NCBI GenBank assembly: GCA_015657535.1
Contig: JADHZB010000712.1
Span: forward strand, 36,831 to 100,830
Direction of reading: 5' to 3'
Length of the DNA stretch: 64,000 nt
DNA from: Nephromyces sp. MM_2019
Lineage: Eukaryota; Apicomplexa; Aconoidasida; Nephromycida
Shown in pieces: positions 25,123 to 38,400 of this stretch. Position 1 is the stretch's first letter. Each line of letters starts with the position of its first letter. A program made the translations under genes and the position numbers. A model generated the notes under the pieces. That model had not been told where the DNA came from, made no database searches, and was given only the letters and a program-made list of their open reading frames with translations.

Positions 25123-28100
25123 ATTCACAAAAGCAGTTATATCTGACGAACACACACACACAGACCTTCAAATATTTACATTTTAATCTTCAGAGTGAAG
25201 TGTACGAATGTCTGCAAGACGAGAAAAGAAGAGAAGAAGGAAAGCAAAAAACTCTAGCAATACGAATAACAAATCAGCTTTATTAACTTGTCAGAAACTA
25301 GAGAAATATACACAGCAGACATCTTTCTGAAAGCAACTGCTCTATACATGTCGCTGAGAGCAGCCATACTATAACATAACCAAGACACGCCAAGCTATTC
25401 AAAAGAGAGGCATAAAAGGGTTTAAAAGGGATCAATTCACACACAGGGGTTGATATACACACACATATAGATCCGCACACACAAACATAGTTACACACAT
25501 ACATACATAGCTACACACACATACACACATATCTACACACATATACACACATATCTACACACTTACGCACACAGCTACGCACAAATACACACACACACAT
25601 CCCCAGCCTCCAGCACTCACTGGTGCTCAGATAAACTTACCAATATATTAAAACCGATCAATAGGTACTTTTTAGGATAAGCCAAGGTATAGCATTCCAC
25701 AGAAAAGGTATTTTAACTATACTATGCGTGATAACCCTACTGTATGTGTATAAGCACTAAATGGCCTAAAATTCGCCTTTTCACTGTTTCAACGCTATCA
25801 GACCGTTCATATACGAGATATGTACACTGAATAGGTAGCAATCTTATTGGAACACACACGGGACAATAAGCTATTGCTATGATACTGCTACCCAGTCACA
25901 AAGCAACTGCATAAAAATTAGAGCCCAAGTAATGAGAAGAAACACCTTTCCAAAAAAAGCCACACAAACGCAGTAATAAATACACACACTCACTCTCTAC
26001 CCCTTAGAACCCTAAACGTCTCACTCTTTAGAAGACAGATAAATACTCATAAAACCTAGCAAACAGCACGCACAAAAGCAGCAACTGAGCAGCGTAGAAG
26101 CCACTACTCAGTTAACTTGTTAGACAACCAAACTTTCACATCACTAGGAAGTAGAATCCTAGCAATTACCGTGTAACGTAATAGACCATTAATATGGAAC
26201 AAAATACCGTGGAGCAAAGCGTTGAATGAGACTATGCTATCGTAGGTGTGTGTGCGTGTGCGTGCGAAATAGCCTAGCAGAAAACAGCAGCGTAGCTCCA
26301 CCTCTCCAGCCAACTGAATAGATAAAGCTTCCCTTGGAGTCATTCAACAGTCCGTCATACACGTAACCAGTCTACAGAAAACGGTAATATTGGCACATCA
26401 CTCACACCACAAACACAATAATATGGGATACATAAAAGAGGGTTATTACAAAGAGGATAGAAGTAGAAAGCTCACACAAACGAAAAACTGCTCCACACAC
26501 GATAATCCGCTTCACACACCAAATTTGCTTCACACACTAACTTGCCCCACACGCACCGAATTTTCTTCACACACGAATACAGACCGTGCATTAAAAGCAT
26601 AACAACACCAAACGACAAAGAAATCTTTTGTACACAGCATACACATCAAACTAAGCTTTATCGCTTTATATATTAATGCACCTATTAGCATAGCACATAA
26701 GTTGAATTCTTCTAGACTGTATGCGAAAAAGGCAATGCTATCAATCTTATTCCTATACTGCAACCTCTTCATGGGGAATTCACTACATATATAGCACGTA
26801 CTAGCATGCTCGTCGTGCCAAACGTGTATGATGTGTGCCTCTTCATCATATAAGATCTCACAAAGAGTGTTGTGCGTGTGTGTCTCTTCAGCCTAAAATA
26901 TCTAACAAAGTGTGTGTACCCTAAAAAACCTGCGATGCCTTTCTAGCTGGAAATATGTGCAAGAATTATAAAACAGCCAATATATCTCTTATAAAAAGCT
27001 AAGCTATAAGAAAGACTTCGTGCGTATATGTGTGTGTACAGAGACAAGGTGCTTGCTTATATACTGAACAGGAGACGTATGTATATGATGCTCTCTTCTA
27101 GTGCACCCAAAACAAATCCCACAACACACACTTAAAACAAAGAGATACAAAAAGTGAGCAACAACACACAAACAAATGTTCACAAACTCGAAAAAAAAGA
27201 GATACGAAAAGCGAGCAACAACATACGCACAAAACGAAAGCTACACGTTCAACCTAAAGGAAAATCAAGCAAAAGCTACAAAAAGAAGCAGATAACCAAA
27301 GAGAAGGTGATTTATACAGAGTGATTGATCGATATAGACACACACATAGAGATAGAACTAGAGATATATATATATATATTGACTGAATGGATAGCAAGAG
27401 AGGCAGCTATTGACAGACTGATAGATAAAGCAGCGACAGTGCTTGACAGGAACAATTTGAAGAATACACGCTGGAAAACGCATAAACCACACACGGCAAA
27501 AAAACCAAATATATATGATAAGGTGCTGAATATGACTTTGAACACACACAAACGAGTAAAGGAAGGAAAGCAAGGAGAAGATGAGTTCAGGGGCCTTAAA
27601 AGTGAAGAATAAAGAAAAACACAAAGATGGAAAGATAAAGAGATATACGTAGAAACAGACACAAACACACACACACTTGCAGAACTACATAAACATAATT
27701 TTATATTACCAAGCAGCTCAAAACACAGCCTTTACAATTTAGAGAAAACTACAGAATTCGTCATGAAGTTAAAATAAAACCAGCAAATTCATCACAAAAA
27801 AGGCAAATGCGAGAATCTTCACAACACACACACTAAGGTGCCTGAGATTATAAAGGCAATCTACTACCTAGAGAAAAAAGTAACATAACCTTTGGCAAAG
27901 GAAACAATACTACCCCTATAAAATTACATATGAAAAAAGCATCTACATACTCATCTTTAAACCGAGAAAAACAGTAATGAAACCAACAAATACATCATCC
28001 AGCATCCAAAAGTGAAAGCAACAAGCATAAAAGCAGCAAAATTACACACAAAATCCTTCAAAATATGCAATTTTCATCGAAAAATGGTAAAAAAAGCAGG

Positions 28101-28661
28101 AAACTCAGCCATTTCTTTAGGATGGCAAGCAAATAAATAGTGCAGCCGGCAAAGGTGTGTGTCAAACAAAGCAAGCGTAGAATCTATACAACGGGTTATA
28201 TGAAATGCACATGTATATACGCGAGAGATGCATGTATAAGGATAATCAGCAGCTGATTAACAGGTATGTTTCACAGAGAAAAATCATCACCAGATGATGA
28301 GAAAATGTAACAAAATGACGAGATTTTTCACCACTAGAAGCCGAAAACTAAGAAAGAAACGTCAATCACATAAGAGAGAAAAGTAGGAATTCTTCCTTCA
28401 CCTAATCTTCACAATATGAGTGGTAAAAAATAACAAAAATCTGCACAGCGTTTAACACATGTTTCTCCACACTTCAAAATAAAAAGGATAGCCGGATTAA
28501 ATCATCTATTTTATAGCTCTGAGAGCTAGCAAAAAAGTCGTGAGGGGTATAGAAACACACAGGGATTAAAAAAAGCAAAAAAATAAGAGTAACCAAGGAA
28601 AAATACACACCAAAACACAGAAAAAGAAAACACACACACAAACAAACACACAAAAACTCAC

Positions 28662-28752
28662 TCTGCCAAAGGTAATGAACCGTGATGGATTCGTCTATTT
28701 CTTTTTTTGGGTAGCAAAATTCCTCCAACAAGAAAGTAAGTAGAGTCAAATG
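28662..28752 (-). CDS. Candidate exon of an unresolved minus-strand gene
   Basis: A 91-nt segment is bounded by an AG (CACACCAG) and a good donor (GGCAGA|GTGAGT). In phase 0 it encodes 30 residues including LLEEFCYPKKEIDESITVHY and exits in phase 1. A second frame is also open, so the reading is not unique. I found no partner exons with certainty. Confidence 0.25.
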
Positions 28753-28988
28753 CTGGTGTGAAGCTACTACGTCGAAGCAGATATATACGTGTATACACGC
28801 TGTGTAGTAGGAGCGCTACAGAATGGCAGCAAAAATTCCTTCCAAAGAACAGTTAGGAAACGGTGCAAGCAGCTTGCATTCGAAAAAAAAACAAAAGTAC
28901 AAGCAATACAAATGTGTGAAAACACACTTAATACCTATATAGCACCATATCAATAAAAGGATAGCATGTATATTTACACATATACACA

Positions 28989-29010
28989 TATATATATATA
29001 TATATATATG
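28989..29010. repeat. (TA)n microsatellite
   Basis: About eleven TA dinucleotides within a CA/TA-rich non-coding stretch. Confidence 0.85.
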
Positions 29011-31470
29011 TTTGTATGTTCGTATGCGTGTATTCATGAGTGTACATATATATACAGACAATACACGCACCAATCTATGATATATCTCTCTGTTAGCTAT
29101 CATCAAAAAATGCTAGTTAAGCACATTTAATGATACTATTCCAACTGCTTTTCGGCTGAGTTTCGCTAGTTACCACCATAAACATAGTCGTCAAAAACTT
29201 ACTACCAAACACGCACACACACAAATCAGAGGCCTCATGCGTTTTTTTCACAACAAAGCTCCGTAGTGTGCGACAACAAACCAAGCAATCTCATATAAAT
29301 ATACCCTGTATGTATATACACTCGAAAGCTTTACAATTATATACACTGAAACTACCTCTAAAAGGAGTCGGAAAAACCTTAAAAACAAGTCAGAAGCAAA
29401 AAAATTCTCACACGCACACAAAGAGAGGAAATAAGACTCAGACCCACACACATACACACTGAGACTCACTTATACATATCTATATACTTATAGGAAAGCG
29501 AGAAAGCAAAGTTTTTGCATGAAAAGTAGCATTGGACTACCTTATAAGGTGTGATAGAGGAAGAAGATGTGAAACTGCTTCAGAAACAGCTATATAACTC
29601 AAAATAATACTCAACACGAACAAAAACGAATGCAATTTCTAAATGCATTCCTCAAAAAACTGCTCATTCCACAGCTGAGCCTATTCCAGCAATTAATCAG
29701 CAACTCTCCTTAAACAAAGCAGAAACTTCGGGTACCTGAAAAAGCAAGAATGTGTGTGTGTGAAGTCGAAGAAAAGACGAGCGATAGGATGCAGGTAGTG
29801 TGTGTGAACGCATGCATCCACACAGCATACAGTTGAAAACAAATAACACAGAAAAAAAGAGCTGAAAACGGAGTTCACAATTCAGATCCACACACACAGG
29901 ATTCCACGCAGTCTCGAGAGAGATTCAAACATAAGAGTTGCTAAACGACATTTACATAGAAGATTTGCGAATGCTGGTATACACCTAGATTTACTACATT
30001 AGCCTCCAAAAAAGCAAAAGGAAGGCATGGAGCAATGTACACAATCTCACTCACGCACACACAGGCTCCGAGTCTGGCAGAACATGCCACAGACATATTC
30101 ATAAATGAACAAACATGCAGTGACATGCATATAAGCATACGCACACATACCAAGATCACTCATACAAAGAGTTCAAAAAACAGCAAATCTAACGTTTATG
30201 GACACATAAAAGAGCTCCTCCAGCTACCCCTTCATGCAGAATATCACACACACAGAGCATCAAAAAAAAAAAACACACACAAACATCAATAACCCTAAAA
30301 AGAGTATGCACACGCTTACTGCAAGCTTCAGGACCATCAATCAATTAAAAAACGACCTGAAAATCTCCGTTTTTCCAACACAAAACCCCAGCTTGAATAT
30401 CCGCAATATAACGGACAGAATCTTCAATTTTCAAGCAATCTAAATAGTATCAACACACAAATTTTAGCAAATTATACTATTTCCATCCATAACTCAATCA
30501 CAACAAAAAAATATCGTGATATGCTTAGATATAGCCATCCCTCTTGAAATTTTCAAGTATACCATGTCTAAATGGCTCTCTACCAAAGTAAGATAAACAA
30601 AAAACTATACACACACACACAAGCCAGTAGGTACAATGAGTATGTGTGTGCAGTCGCCAAAAACAAGCATACGCATGCTTACAGGTTGTCAAAAGCAACA
30701 CTATGCGGATCTTCACCAAATTTCGCGAGAGCAAAGGCATCTTAAATCCTTCTACTACATACAAACGAGGAAAAGAAGTATGCATCACCACCAATGAGGA
30801 AAAGGGTAGATAACGCCAGTTTTCTACGAAAAAATATCCAGATTCAGATCATAGTGCTCACACACACATATGAATTTTCTATATCCAAATATCTACATTT
30901 ACACCATATAGGCGCACACTCACACCCACACAAATACACATATAGATATACGTCGTATATTTTCATCAAAAAGCCATTCTGCATTTTTAATACAGAGGAA
31001 TGCTGTATACAAACTTATACACCTAATAATGTTCACACACACCTACCCAGCCTATTACGCACAACTGGTGAGTACTATCATCGTAAAGAGAGCGATGTGA
31101 AGATACAGAGTGTAAAGCAATCCAGTCTTTTCAAGCTAAATGGTAAATATAAATGCCTCGATACATACATCAAAATAACACACACAATCGCTAACTTCTG
31201 ATACTATCAAACTAGGGAGGAAGCATGAAACATTGAAGACGCATCGCTGCACACCAAGAAACAGCAATTCACAAAGAAGCAGAAAAAAGCCTCAGCTTCA
31301 GCGATAAACACACACTACGACGAACAAAATCTTCAACACACCAAAATATAGCAGAGCCTTCTAGAGTCTTCCTAACTTATATTAAGCTATAAAGTGGAAG
31401 GTTGAGAAGACACCTGGAGTATCTACAGGGGGATTCTCAAGTTTAATCATCGAAGAGAAGAGGGTGTCGA

Positions 31471-31581
31471 GTATGGGGGCTTGGGAAGGGGGTGTTGGGA
31501 AGGGGGTGTTGGGAGGGGGGTGCTATGCAGGGGATATTAAGAAAGGGGTGTTAGGAGATGGGGCTTGAAACGGGGGCAATG
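31471..31581 (+). repeat. G-rich tandem repeat with quadruplex-forming runs
   Basis: Three consecutive 14-bp units of the type GGGAAGGGGGTGTT (31483, 31497, 31511) lie among further runs of four to six G. The plus strand has well over four G-tracts within 60 bases, so a G-quadruplex is possible. The block sits alone in A/CA-rich DNA. Confidence 0.8.
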
Positions 31582-32160
31582 AGAACAGGCCGGTAAGAAG
31601 AGGATGATAAATAGAAGGTGATAAGCAGGAGACGAGAAGCAGATAATACGAAGATGATAAACAGAGGATGACGAAATCATAATGAGAAGTCTCACAGCAA
31701 AGAGAAGTACTTTTATTTGTAAAGAACCTCAGAATACGCCACCATTACTGGAAGAATTAAATTCAGCAGATAGAAATTCTTCGAGTAGCAAATGCAACGC
31801 TGTAGCCAAAGAAATGGAAGAAAACTTCAAAATTCATTCTATATTGTACCAAAATCATTCAATACTTGGCTTAATCTATGCCTTTCTAAAAAACATGTGC
31901 ATAAGAGTGCTTACACTAAATCTGCAAATAAACAAAGAATAAAAAGTGCTTTGAGCTCATTAAATATACTCAGAATACTTACAAGTAGACCCTTTGGTAT
32001 AACAAGGGTATCCCTAAAGTCTTAAAAGTCTTCTCTGCTGCAAAGAAATCACAAGAGGGAACAAATAAGCTCAACAACTTCAACACATAGTAGGAAATAA
32101 AGCAAGGGTTCACACACACCCAAAAAACTACAAGAAGCTATCTCATTTGGGCTGCTTATC

Positions 32161-32277
32161 GCTCGAACACACAACGGGATATGAGTGAAGCCGTGGGAGA
32201 AGCTAAGTTTTGTTTGAACTGTTTCTAGCTCGAACACACAACTGGGTATGAAGGAAGCAGTGAGAGGAGCAAGGCTT
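32161..32277. repeat. Imperfect direct duplication, period 67
   Basis: Two copies of a roughly 50-bp sequence beginning GCTCGAACACACAAC start at 32161 and 32228 and share most positions (GGGATATGAGTGAAGC against GGGTATGAAGGAAGC). They lie in otherwise featureless DNA. Confidence 0.75.
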
Positions 32278-34365
32278 CACTCATACTGCTTCTTGCTTGC
32301 ACAAGCCAGGATATAGGCATAACATTGCTAGAAGCAAAAGAAAGGGACAAAGATAACGTGAGAAGGCAGAGCATACGCACAAAAAACAAATGCTAAAAGT
32401 ATATCTTTTCATCATCTTATAGTATCATGTGAAATTAAAGCCAGAGCTCCTTGAAACACACACAACAGTGTATAAGCGAGTGTGCATTGTTCATGCGTGT
32501 TTACTTGTCAAATTTTTGTAATTTAGCTATCCATGTGTTTGTATCCTTTTTTATAGGCATAAAACGACTCATGTTCCTCGATATACGGCTTTTTATAAGT
32601 TTTAAAGCCTCAAGTAAAACTATATAATACACATAGAACACATAATCTGCGAGTATTCCACCAAAAGGCTAAGAAGCTAACCAAATCAAACACAAAATAG
32701 TAATGCTTTCCACCTTCCATGCAATATACATTATGAGACTACCAAAATCAATCGAAAAGAACCAAGAAAAGCGGAATATTTTTTCCATCAGGATAAGCTA
32801 ACGCACATAGAGGTATACAGACAAAGTCGGCACATCACCAAACACACCAGAACACACATACACGCACACACTATCACGCATAGCAACACAAACGTACACA
32901 CATACTGAGGCACAGAGTTATACACTGAGATATACACATACACACCAACATACACCCACACACCAATACACAAAGACATGTGATGGAAGACTTCACATAG
33001 GAATCTCAAAGAATATGATTCTCAACATCAATGATGAGGCATAGCACATACTGCTGTGAGACAAACAACTACAAAATATTCACGCTATGCTATAATACCC
33101 CAATACTGGTATGTGTGTGCATAACTAAACTTTTGAAGATAAAGCTACCTTCCTTCAACTTACCAGGAAAAACTATTTCCAAGGCTCGATAGAGCTCTAA
33201 GTAATAGCAAGATTAGTAAGAATTACAGTATGTATCAATATTTACATTCTTATTCATATACACCAGTGATACTACGCATACAGAGAGGAGGTAGAGCGGG
33301 GAAGAGTGGGGGAGAGGGGCAGGAGGCAGCAAGAGAGAGGGGATAGCGAATTCGAATAAAAAGCGCAAAAAGGCCTTCATCTACCCAAGGTAGATTGTTG
33401 TGCAAGTTAGAGTTAGTCCAGAGAAAATGAGAACAAAAAATGAAACAAATGACACATGAAACACCCAAAACATGTCACATCCTCAAAAATGCCTGCACTT
33501 GCTGCAGCTACAACAAAAACGGTAATTATCGCTCGGCAAAAGCACACAAAACCACCGCTATAAATACAAAATGCCTTAAACCTTCAATGCTACAAACATG
33601 ATCTGCCAAACTTCTACAACATACACACATCTCTCAAGAAAGATATGAGCATCACTCTAATGCCATCGCCTGCCCGGTCAAAAAAACACAAAAACCCCAT
33701 CAAAAGAAAAAATGAGCTATATAGCACTATAGAAAGTTTTCCCCAGCCGCTCCCAATAATAAATCAAAGGCGGTATTCGGAGTAGGTGGGCAGCGCTACA
33801 CTTCATCCACAAGAAATCCACTAAATTTGAAATTAAACCACCAAAAAAACTACTAAAAAAGAGAGATCGATGTCACCAATACACAACTCGCGGGAAGTAA
33901 AAAATTTTGGCCAAAAAGAAGAATAAAAGACAAAAAAGCATACGAAACAACCCCTTCATCCCTGCTTAACTCCACGGATTTATGCTATATACATGCAGTC
34001 ACGCAGAATGTATTATACATTAGAAGGGGGAAGAAATATCAACTCCAGTGCTTACTACCCCTTCTTAAGCGAGTCGTCAGACATCACAAGAAAATCCATA
34101 ACAGTGAACAGATAAAATTAAAGCCAGTTGGTTTACAATTTTCTTAGCTTCAAATATCAAAACAAGAACATCAGGCAGGGCAGACAGAAGTCGCGAAATA
34201 GATACTTCATAGATGGAGGAGGTATGCGAGAAGCAAAAAGATTTTCTAGCAGTGAGACGCAAGATGAACTAAAATTAACAATCTCTCACCAGCAAAAAAA
34301 CCTGCTAATCAGCAGCTATGACGCTTGGACCAAAATCATTTTATTGATAATAAATCATATTCTCT

Positions 34366-34500
34366 AGGGGGGGAGAGGGGAGTTAAAGAGCAGAGACTGG
34401 AGGAAAGAGTAGAGGGAGTTAGAGAGCAGATAGTCCGGGAGAGCGAGACCCAGAAAGTGAGAGGCCGAGAGCGTAGAGATAAAAGAGAGAGGGAAGTAAA
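34366..34500. repeat. Purine (GA-rich) tract
   Basis: About 130 bases of nearly uninterrupted purine-rich sequence on the plus strand with GAG and GGAGA repeats. A smaller one lies at 33285-33345. Their complements would be pyrimidine tracts in a leftward transcript. ORFs drawn through them are compositional artefacts. Confidence 0.7.
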
Positions 34501-34735
34501 TGAGGACGATTATGCGCAATACCAGCCTAAAACTACTCCAAAACATCAAGAAAGCCACAAGAGCGGACGATGTTCAGCACCAATTAGCAAAAAAACCATG
34601 AAACAAAACCAAAAGAATGCGCTAATTATATCAGCACAAACACAAATATATGCAGCCTGTGAAGTTAAACTTTTACCGAAAACGTAGTAGCTAAAACCAC
34701 CGCGGTAACGGGCACGACTACCTCACCGACAACAC

Positions 34736-34970
34736 ACACACACATAAAATGCATACACATATATAGAGATATATATAAAATCACGCGATGGGTGGTCTAT
34801 ACATAAAAACAAAAGGTAAAAAGTGGATACTGGGAGGGATTTAAGAGAATCGCCCACCATATATATTTGTGTATATGTGTGCATCACGTGTGCGTATATA
34901 CATGTGATGTTCGTGTAGATATATTATATATCTTTAAGTATGTGTGTGCGTGTGTGTGTGTGTGTGCGTT
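34736..34970. promoter_or_regulatory. Strand-composition switch, candidate divergent transcription origin
   Basis: The plus strand is CA/A-rich up to a (CA)n run at about 34735-34745, and TG-rich from about 34865, with a (TG)n run near 34942-34966. Between them is a short AT-rich spacer. Sense strands of introns in this contig are TG/T-rich, so the switch fits leftward transcription to the left and rightward transcription to the right. No TATA or initiator element was verified. Confidence 0.35.
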
Positions 34971-35059
34971 GATTTGTTTGTGGATGTGTGGTGGTATGTT
35001 GGAAGAGGCATGAGATGTATATAAGGTTGTTGGTTGGTTGGTTGGTTGTTTGTTGTATC

Positions 35060-35481
35060 AAGTTTATTTACCCGGGGCGTTTGTGAGGTGTTGTGTTATA
35101 CACGAGAGCATACCTTCTGAGCACACCTGCAGAGGCCTCACCCACGTGGCGTAGACGTTCGTTTGTATTTTGCGGACTCGTGTGACTCACATTCTCGGCG
35201 GCCTAATGGGGCTCAGCAATAGCGAAATCAATTTTTCTAACTTTTCGTGTGTGGTGGTAGTGCCGCCTTTGGTTGTACCACTATGGGCTGGTAGCAGTAT
35301 ATACATGTCGGCGGAGGGAAGAACGTATATTATTGCATATAGTATCTCTCCCGTGTGTGCGGGCCGTGTGTGTGTGTGCTATTTCATGAAATATCACGGC
35401 GGCCGGGACTGCCAAGATACGCGCGCGTCGACGTTAGTATGCTGCTGCTTAAGGGTTATAGAACCGGTACATAATTCGTGA
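35060..35481. other. GC- and CpG-richer island beside the composition switch
   Basis: This stretch has more CpG and GC than its surroundings (CCCGGGGCG, GGCGGCCGGGACTGCC, GCGCGCGTCGACG). An open frame of 103 codons (35170-35481) crosses it but looks Cys/Val-biased and unlike a protein. A promoter-proximal or 5' leader role is inference from position. Confidence 0.3.
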
Positions 35482-38400
35482 AATGCAGTGCTTGAAAAAG
35501 CTTTTATGCTGGAATTGACCTGCTAGTGAATAGCCGTTGTGTGAGATCAAAATTCAGAGGATGAGTGGCAAGTCCGTACAATGATTGTTTGTACGGTTAT
35601 TAGCGTTTTGTGCGTGATCGTAATGTTATGACTGTTTATTTCCATGTGGAGTAATCGGGGTTCAATGCATGTATTTGCGCGTGGTGAATAATTAGTGGCA
35701 CACCACGCTTTTATGAAGTTGGTAGGCAGGAATTGGCTGATTAATCCTGAAAGTGTGAAAATTTTACGACCAACCCCTTGAATCGGCTTAAGCAAGGCTA
35801 CGCCCCGAGCAAGTCCATTGTTGCATGCTAATTAGTCCTTTTTGGGTTTTTGTGTTTATGTAGTAATATCAACTTGTGTGCGTGTCCTGGCAAACGCTTT
35901 TATGCTATGGGAGCTCAATATGGTTGCAGAAAAAGCTGAGTGGATTGGAAAAGCATGGAAGACACGTGTGTAGCTTTTTTTGGGTAGTCTTAAGGTTTTT
36001 CACTGGACTCTGATGATGGGAATTGTTGAAATCCTGCATACATGGGCATTAATTTCTTCCACGGATGTGAAGAGATCGATATAAGACTGTCTCACAAAAA
36101 GCATTCTTTTGCAAGATATGAAATTTTAGTAGGATGCAAAGAAACCGATGAAAGTATCATCTAAAAAAGGATTCTTTTGCAAGATGTGGAATTTTAGTAA
36201 GGAATGATGCATATTTACAAATATTTCGTTAGATAGCCGCTAGATTTACAAAGTAAGATTCTAAACCTTTTCTGGAGCATTTTGCTATGAAAAAGGTGTA
36301 TAGCCACCCTATGACGGCAAATCTTAACAATCGAAAGATGGTTATGGAAACTCGGTTGAGCTTTTAGCTCGTATACTATTTTATAATGTGAACTTGAAAG
36401 TGTATGCTACCAGCAAACCGACCATATAGCTTGCTACCTATGTGTTTCATGCAATGAAATGAGTAATCACCTACTTCCACAGCATCGATGCTAGCGGTTT
36501 TGTTTTTAGCCTCAAGCGTTGTGAAAAAAGCTGGCTATGGTAAACCTCCAGTATTGACTAACGGAACTTTTTTTTGTAGTCAGCCACGAAAACTATACAT
36601 TCAGATTAGTTAAGCTCGGATAATTTTTCTCTTCTTTTCGTGGATGCGCTAGGAACTGTAAACTGTTAGATTAGTAATTCTCGGGGAAAAAATTTTTTTT
36701 CCGTTCATGCGACTAGTATAACTGCAAACGTCGCTAAGTTGAACAAAATGCTAGTTGAAAAACTGCATGTACTAGTCATTTCGATATATCGTGGGCATCA
36801 CTATGAAGTAGGAATCAAAACTTTGAGAAGCTAAAATATTGGAGCCTTCAAAATAGACTATATACGAAGCATATAGTCATCAACATGCACAGTTTGTACT
36901 AATGGCATTCGAAATTCTTATGGATTTAATTATGGCTAGTTAATCAGTTCTGCGGTTTGAAAAGTTGAGACTACATAGCGCATGTATTTTACTCTGCATA
37001 AAGTGTATTTTTTTTTGTATGCTACCTCTATTCAAGGCAAATTCACGCAGGAACGGCATAATCTAACAAAAGGGGCACATGTTGTTAATATTGGAAAGCA
37101 GGTAAAAAGTTTCAATATGATGAAATACGCCAAGACCTAAAACCTAGTATGCTAGCAGGATTCATCGCAAAAATCAACCGAAAACCGTTAAACTAAGAAA
37201 TTTAGCTAATCTCGACTGCTTTGCGCCAATAAATGCCAAAAAAACGACTTAGTCACGATGTAAGCTTCGCGCCTAGATGGTTGGTTTTTTGAGACTTAGT
37301 CACTTCCGAGAATATAACAGAGCGAACAAATTTTCGATCCAGTATTTCAGTCGCTGTCATGGAGTTACAATCCTTTTTCTTTGTGCAAGATGCGCGCCCT
37401 CCAGAGCCATAGAGCCGGTATAAGCAGATTTTATATAAATTATTTCGAGGATGGCTTGCATCAGCAGCGCTGCTAGATTTCACTTTGTCGTGACAAGTAC
37501 ACAGGAATAGGTTAACGGAGATTAATTGTGGAAGCTTGAGAGGGCACAAAAGCTTAAATTTATCGTATTTCAGTCTAGTGCTACCCAGATTTCTTCAAAA
37601 TGACAAAAATTACTACTTTTATTGTGGTAAAAACTTCTTTTGCAGTTTTCCAAGACCCGTTTCTTCGTACCGCCTTGCATAGAGCTAGTGATATTAATAC
37701 ATTCAAAGGGTATTGTAGTACCCAGCGTGGTGATCGTGCTTTAAGGTTATTTTCTCACGCAATCAACGCCCTTTAAGGGACCATTTCATGTCCTTAATTA
37801 ACATAATCATGGTACTAAGTGTGAATTATAAGAGAAACCGGTCTTGCAAACTTGAAACTTCTTCCTGGGATACTGCCTAAAAGATGGCCTTGCTTGGGTT
37901 TGCCGCTATTGAAGCTCCATAAATCCAAATAATAACGTAGCTAAATTTTTTTCAGGTTCCGATTACAATCGTAGGCGCTTTTTTTCCAGCTCAAAGTAAT
38001 TCAATGGAAGCCCTCTATAATTGTAACTAAATGAACCCTCATGCCTCCTGAAGCATTTATGGATTCCTTCGCTTTCGGTGTCTATACTTCAAGGTATATC
38101 TGTGAAAGGATGCAGCATGCATATCATACTCCGTTTGATGCCCTTAAATTATAAGTATTAATTCATTATAGGTCTATCTATTTCTCGTGCTAATAAGAAG
38201 ATGAGCTAAAGGGGTCCATTTCTACCTCTAAAATATCTCAATTGAAAATTTTATGATGCATACAGACATATAATGCTCTCCTAGAAAGATTTTCCACAGC
38301 TTGTTGTTGGTGACATAATAAAAAAAATTATAGCTACCCAGTAGCTGTGTACAAAGAATATTTAGCTGGGATCCTCAACAAGAGTCTCTGGTCTTATGAA

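Larger units (their letters stand above)
25143..34780. other. CA/A-rich interval; no complete gene, minus-strand exon-like segments
   Basis: The plus strand is rich in CA repeats and A runs, the same bias as the introns of the minus-strand eIF4G gene, suggesting that this interval is also transcribed leftward. I could not build a complete gene. Exon-like minus-strand segments with splice sites include 28752-28662 (acceptor CACACCAG, donor GTGAGT; HLTLLTFLLEEFCYPKK and onward), 25826-25741 (acceptor CTATTCAG; TYLVYERSDSVETVKRR), an open frame ending at 25254, and a strong acceptor at about 25216. They could be 5' exons of eIF4G or a separate upstream gene. Long ORFs in TG repeats here are artefacts. 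Confidence 0.4.

Noticed and set aside
27312..27674. Cys/Val/Ser-rich minus-strand frames of 95-120 codons
   Set aside because: Products of TG and TA repeats; no stable protein-like composition.
34325..34687. 120-codon plus-strand frame rich in Arg, Glu and Lys
   Set aside because: It follows a GA-rich purine tract that lacks stop codons by composition.
37253..37549. 98-codon minus-strand frame
   Set aside because: Length is near what chance gives in this window, with no domain and no splice context.
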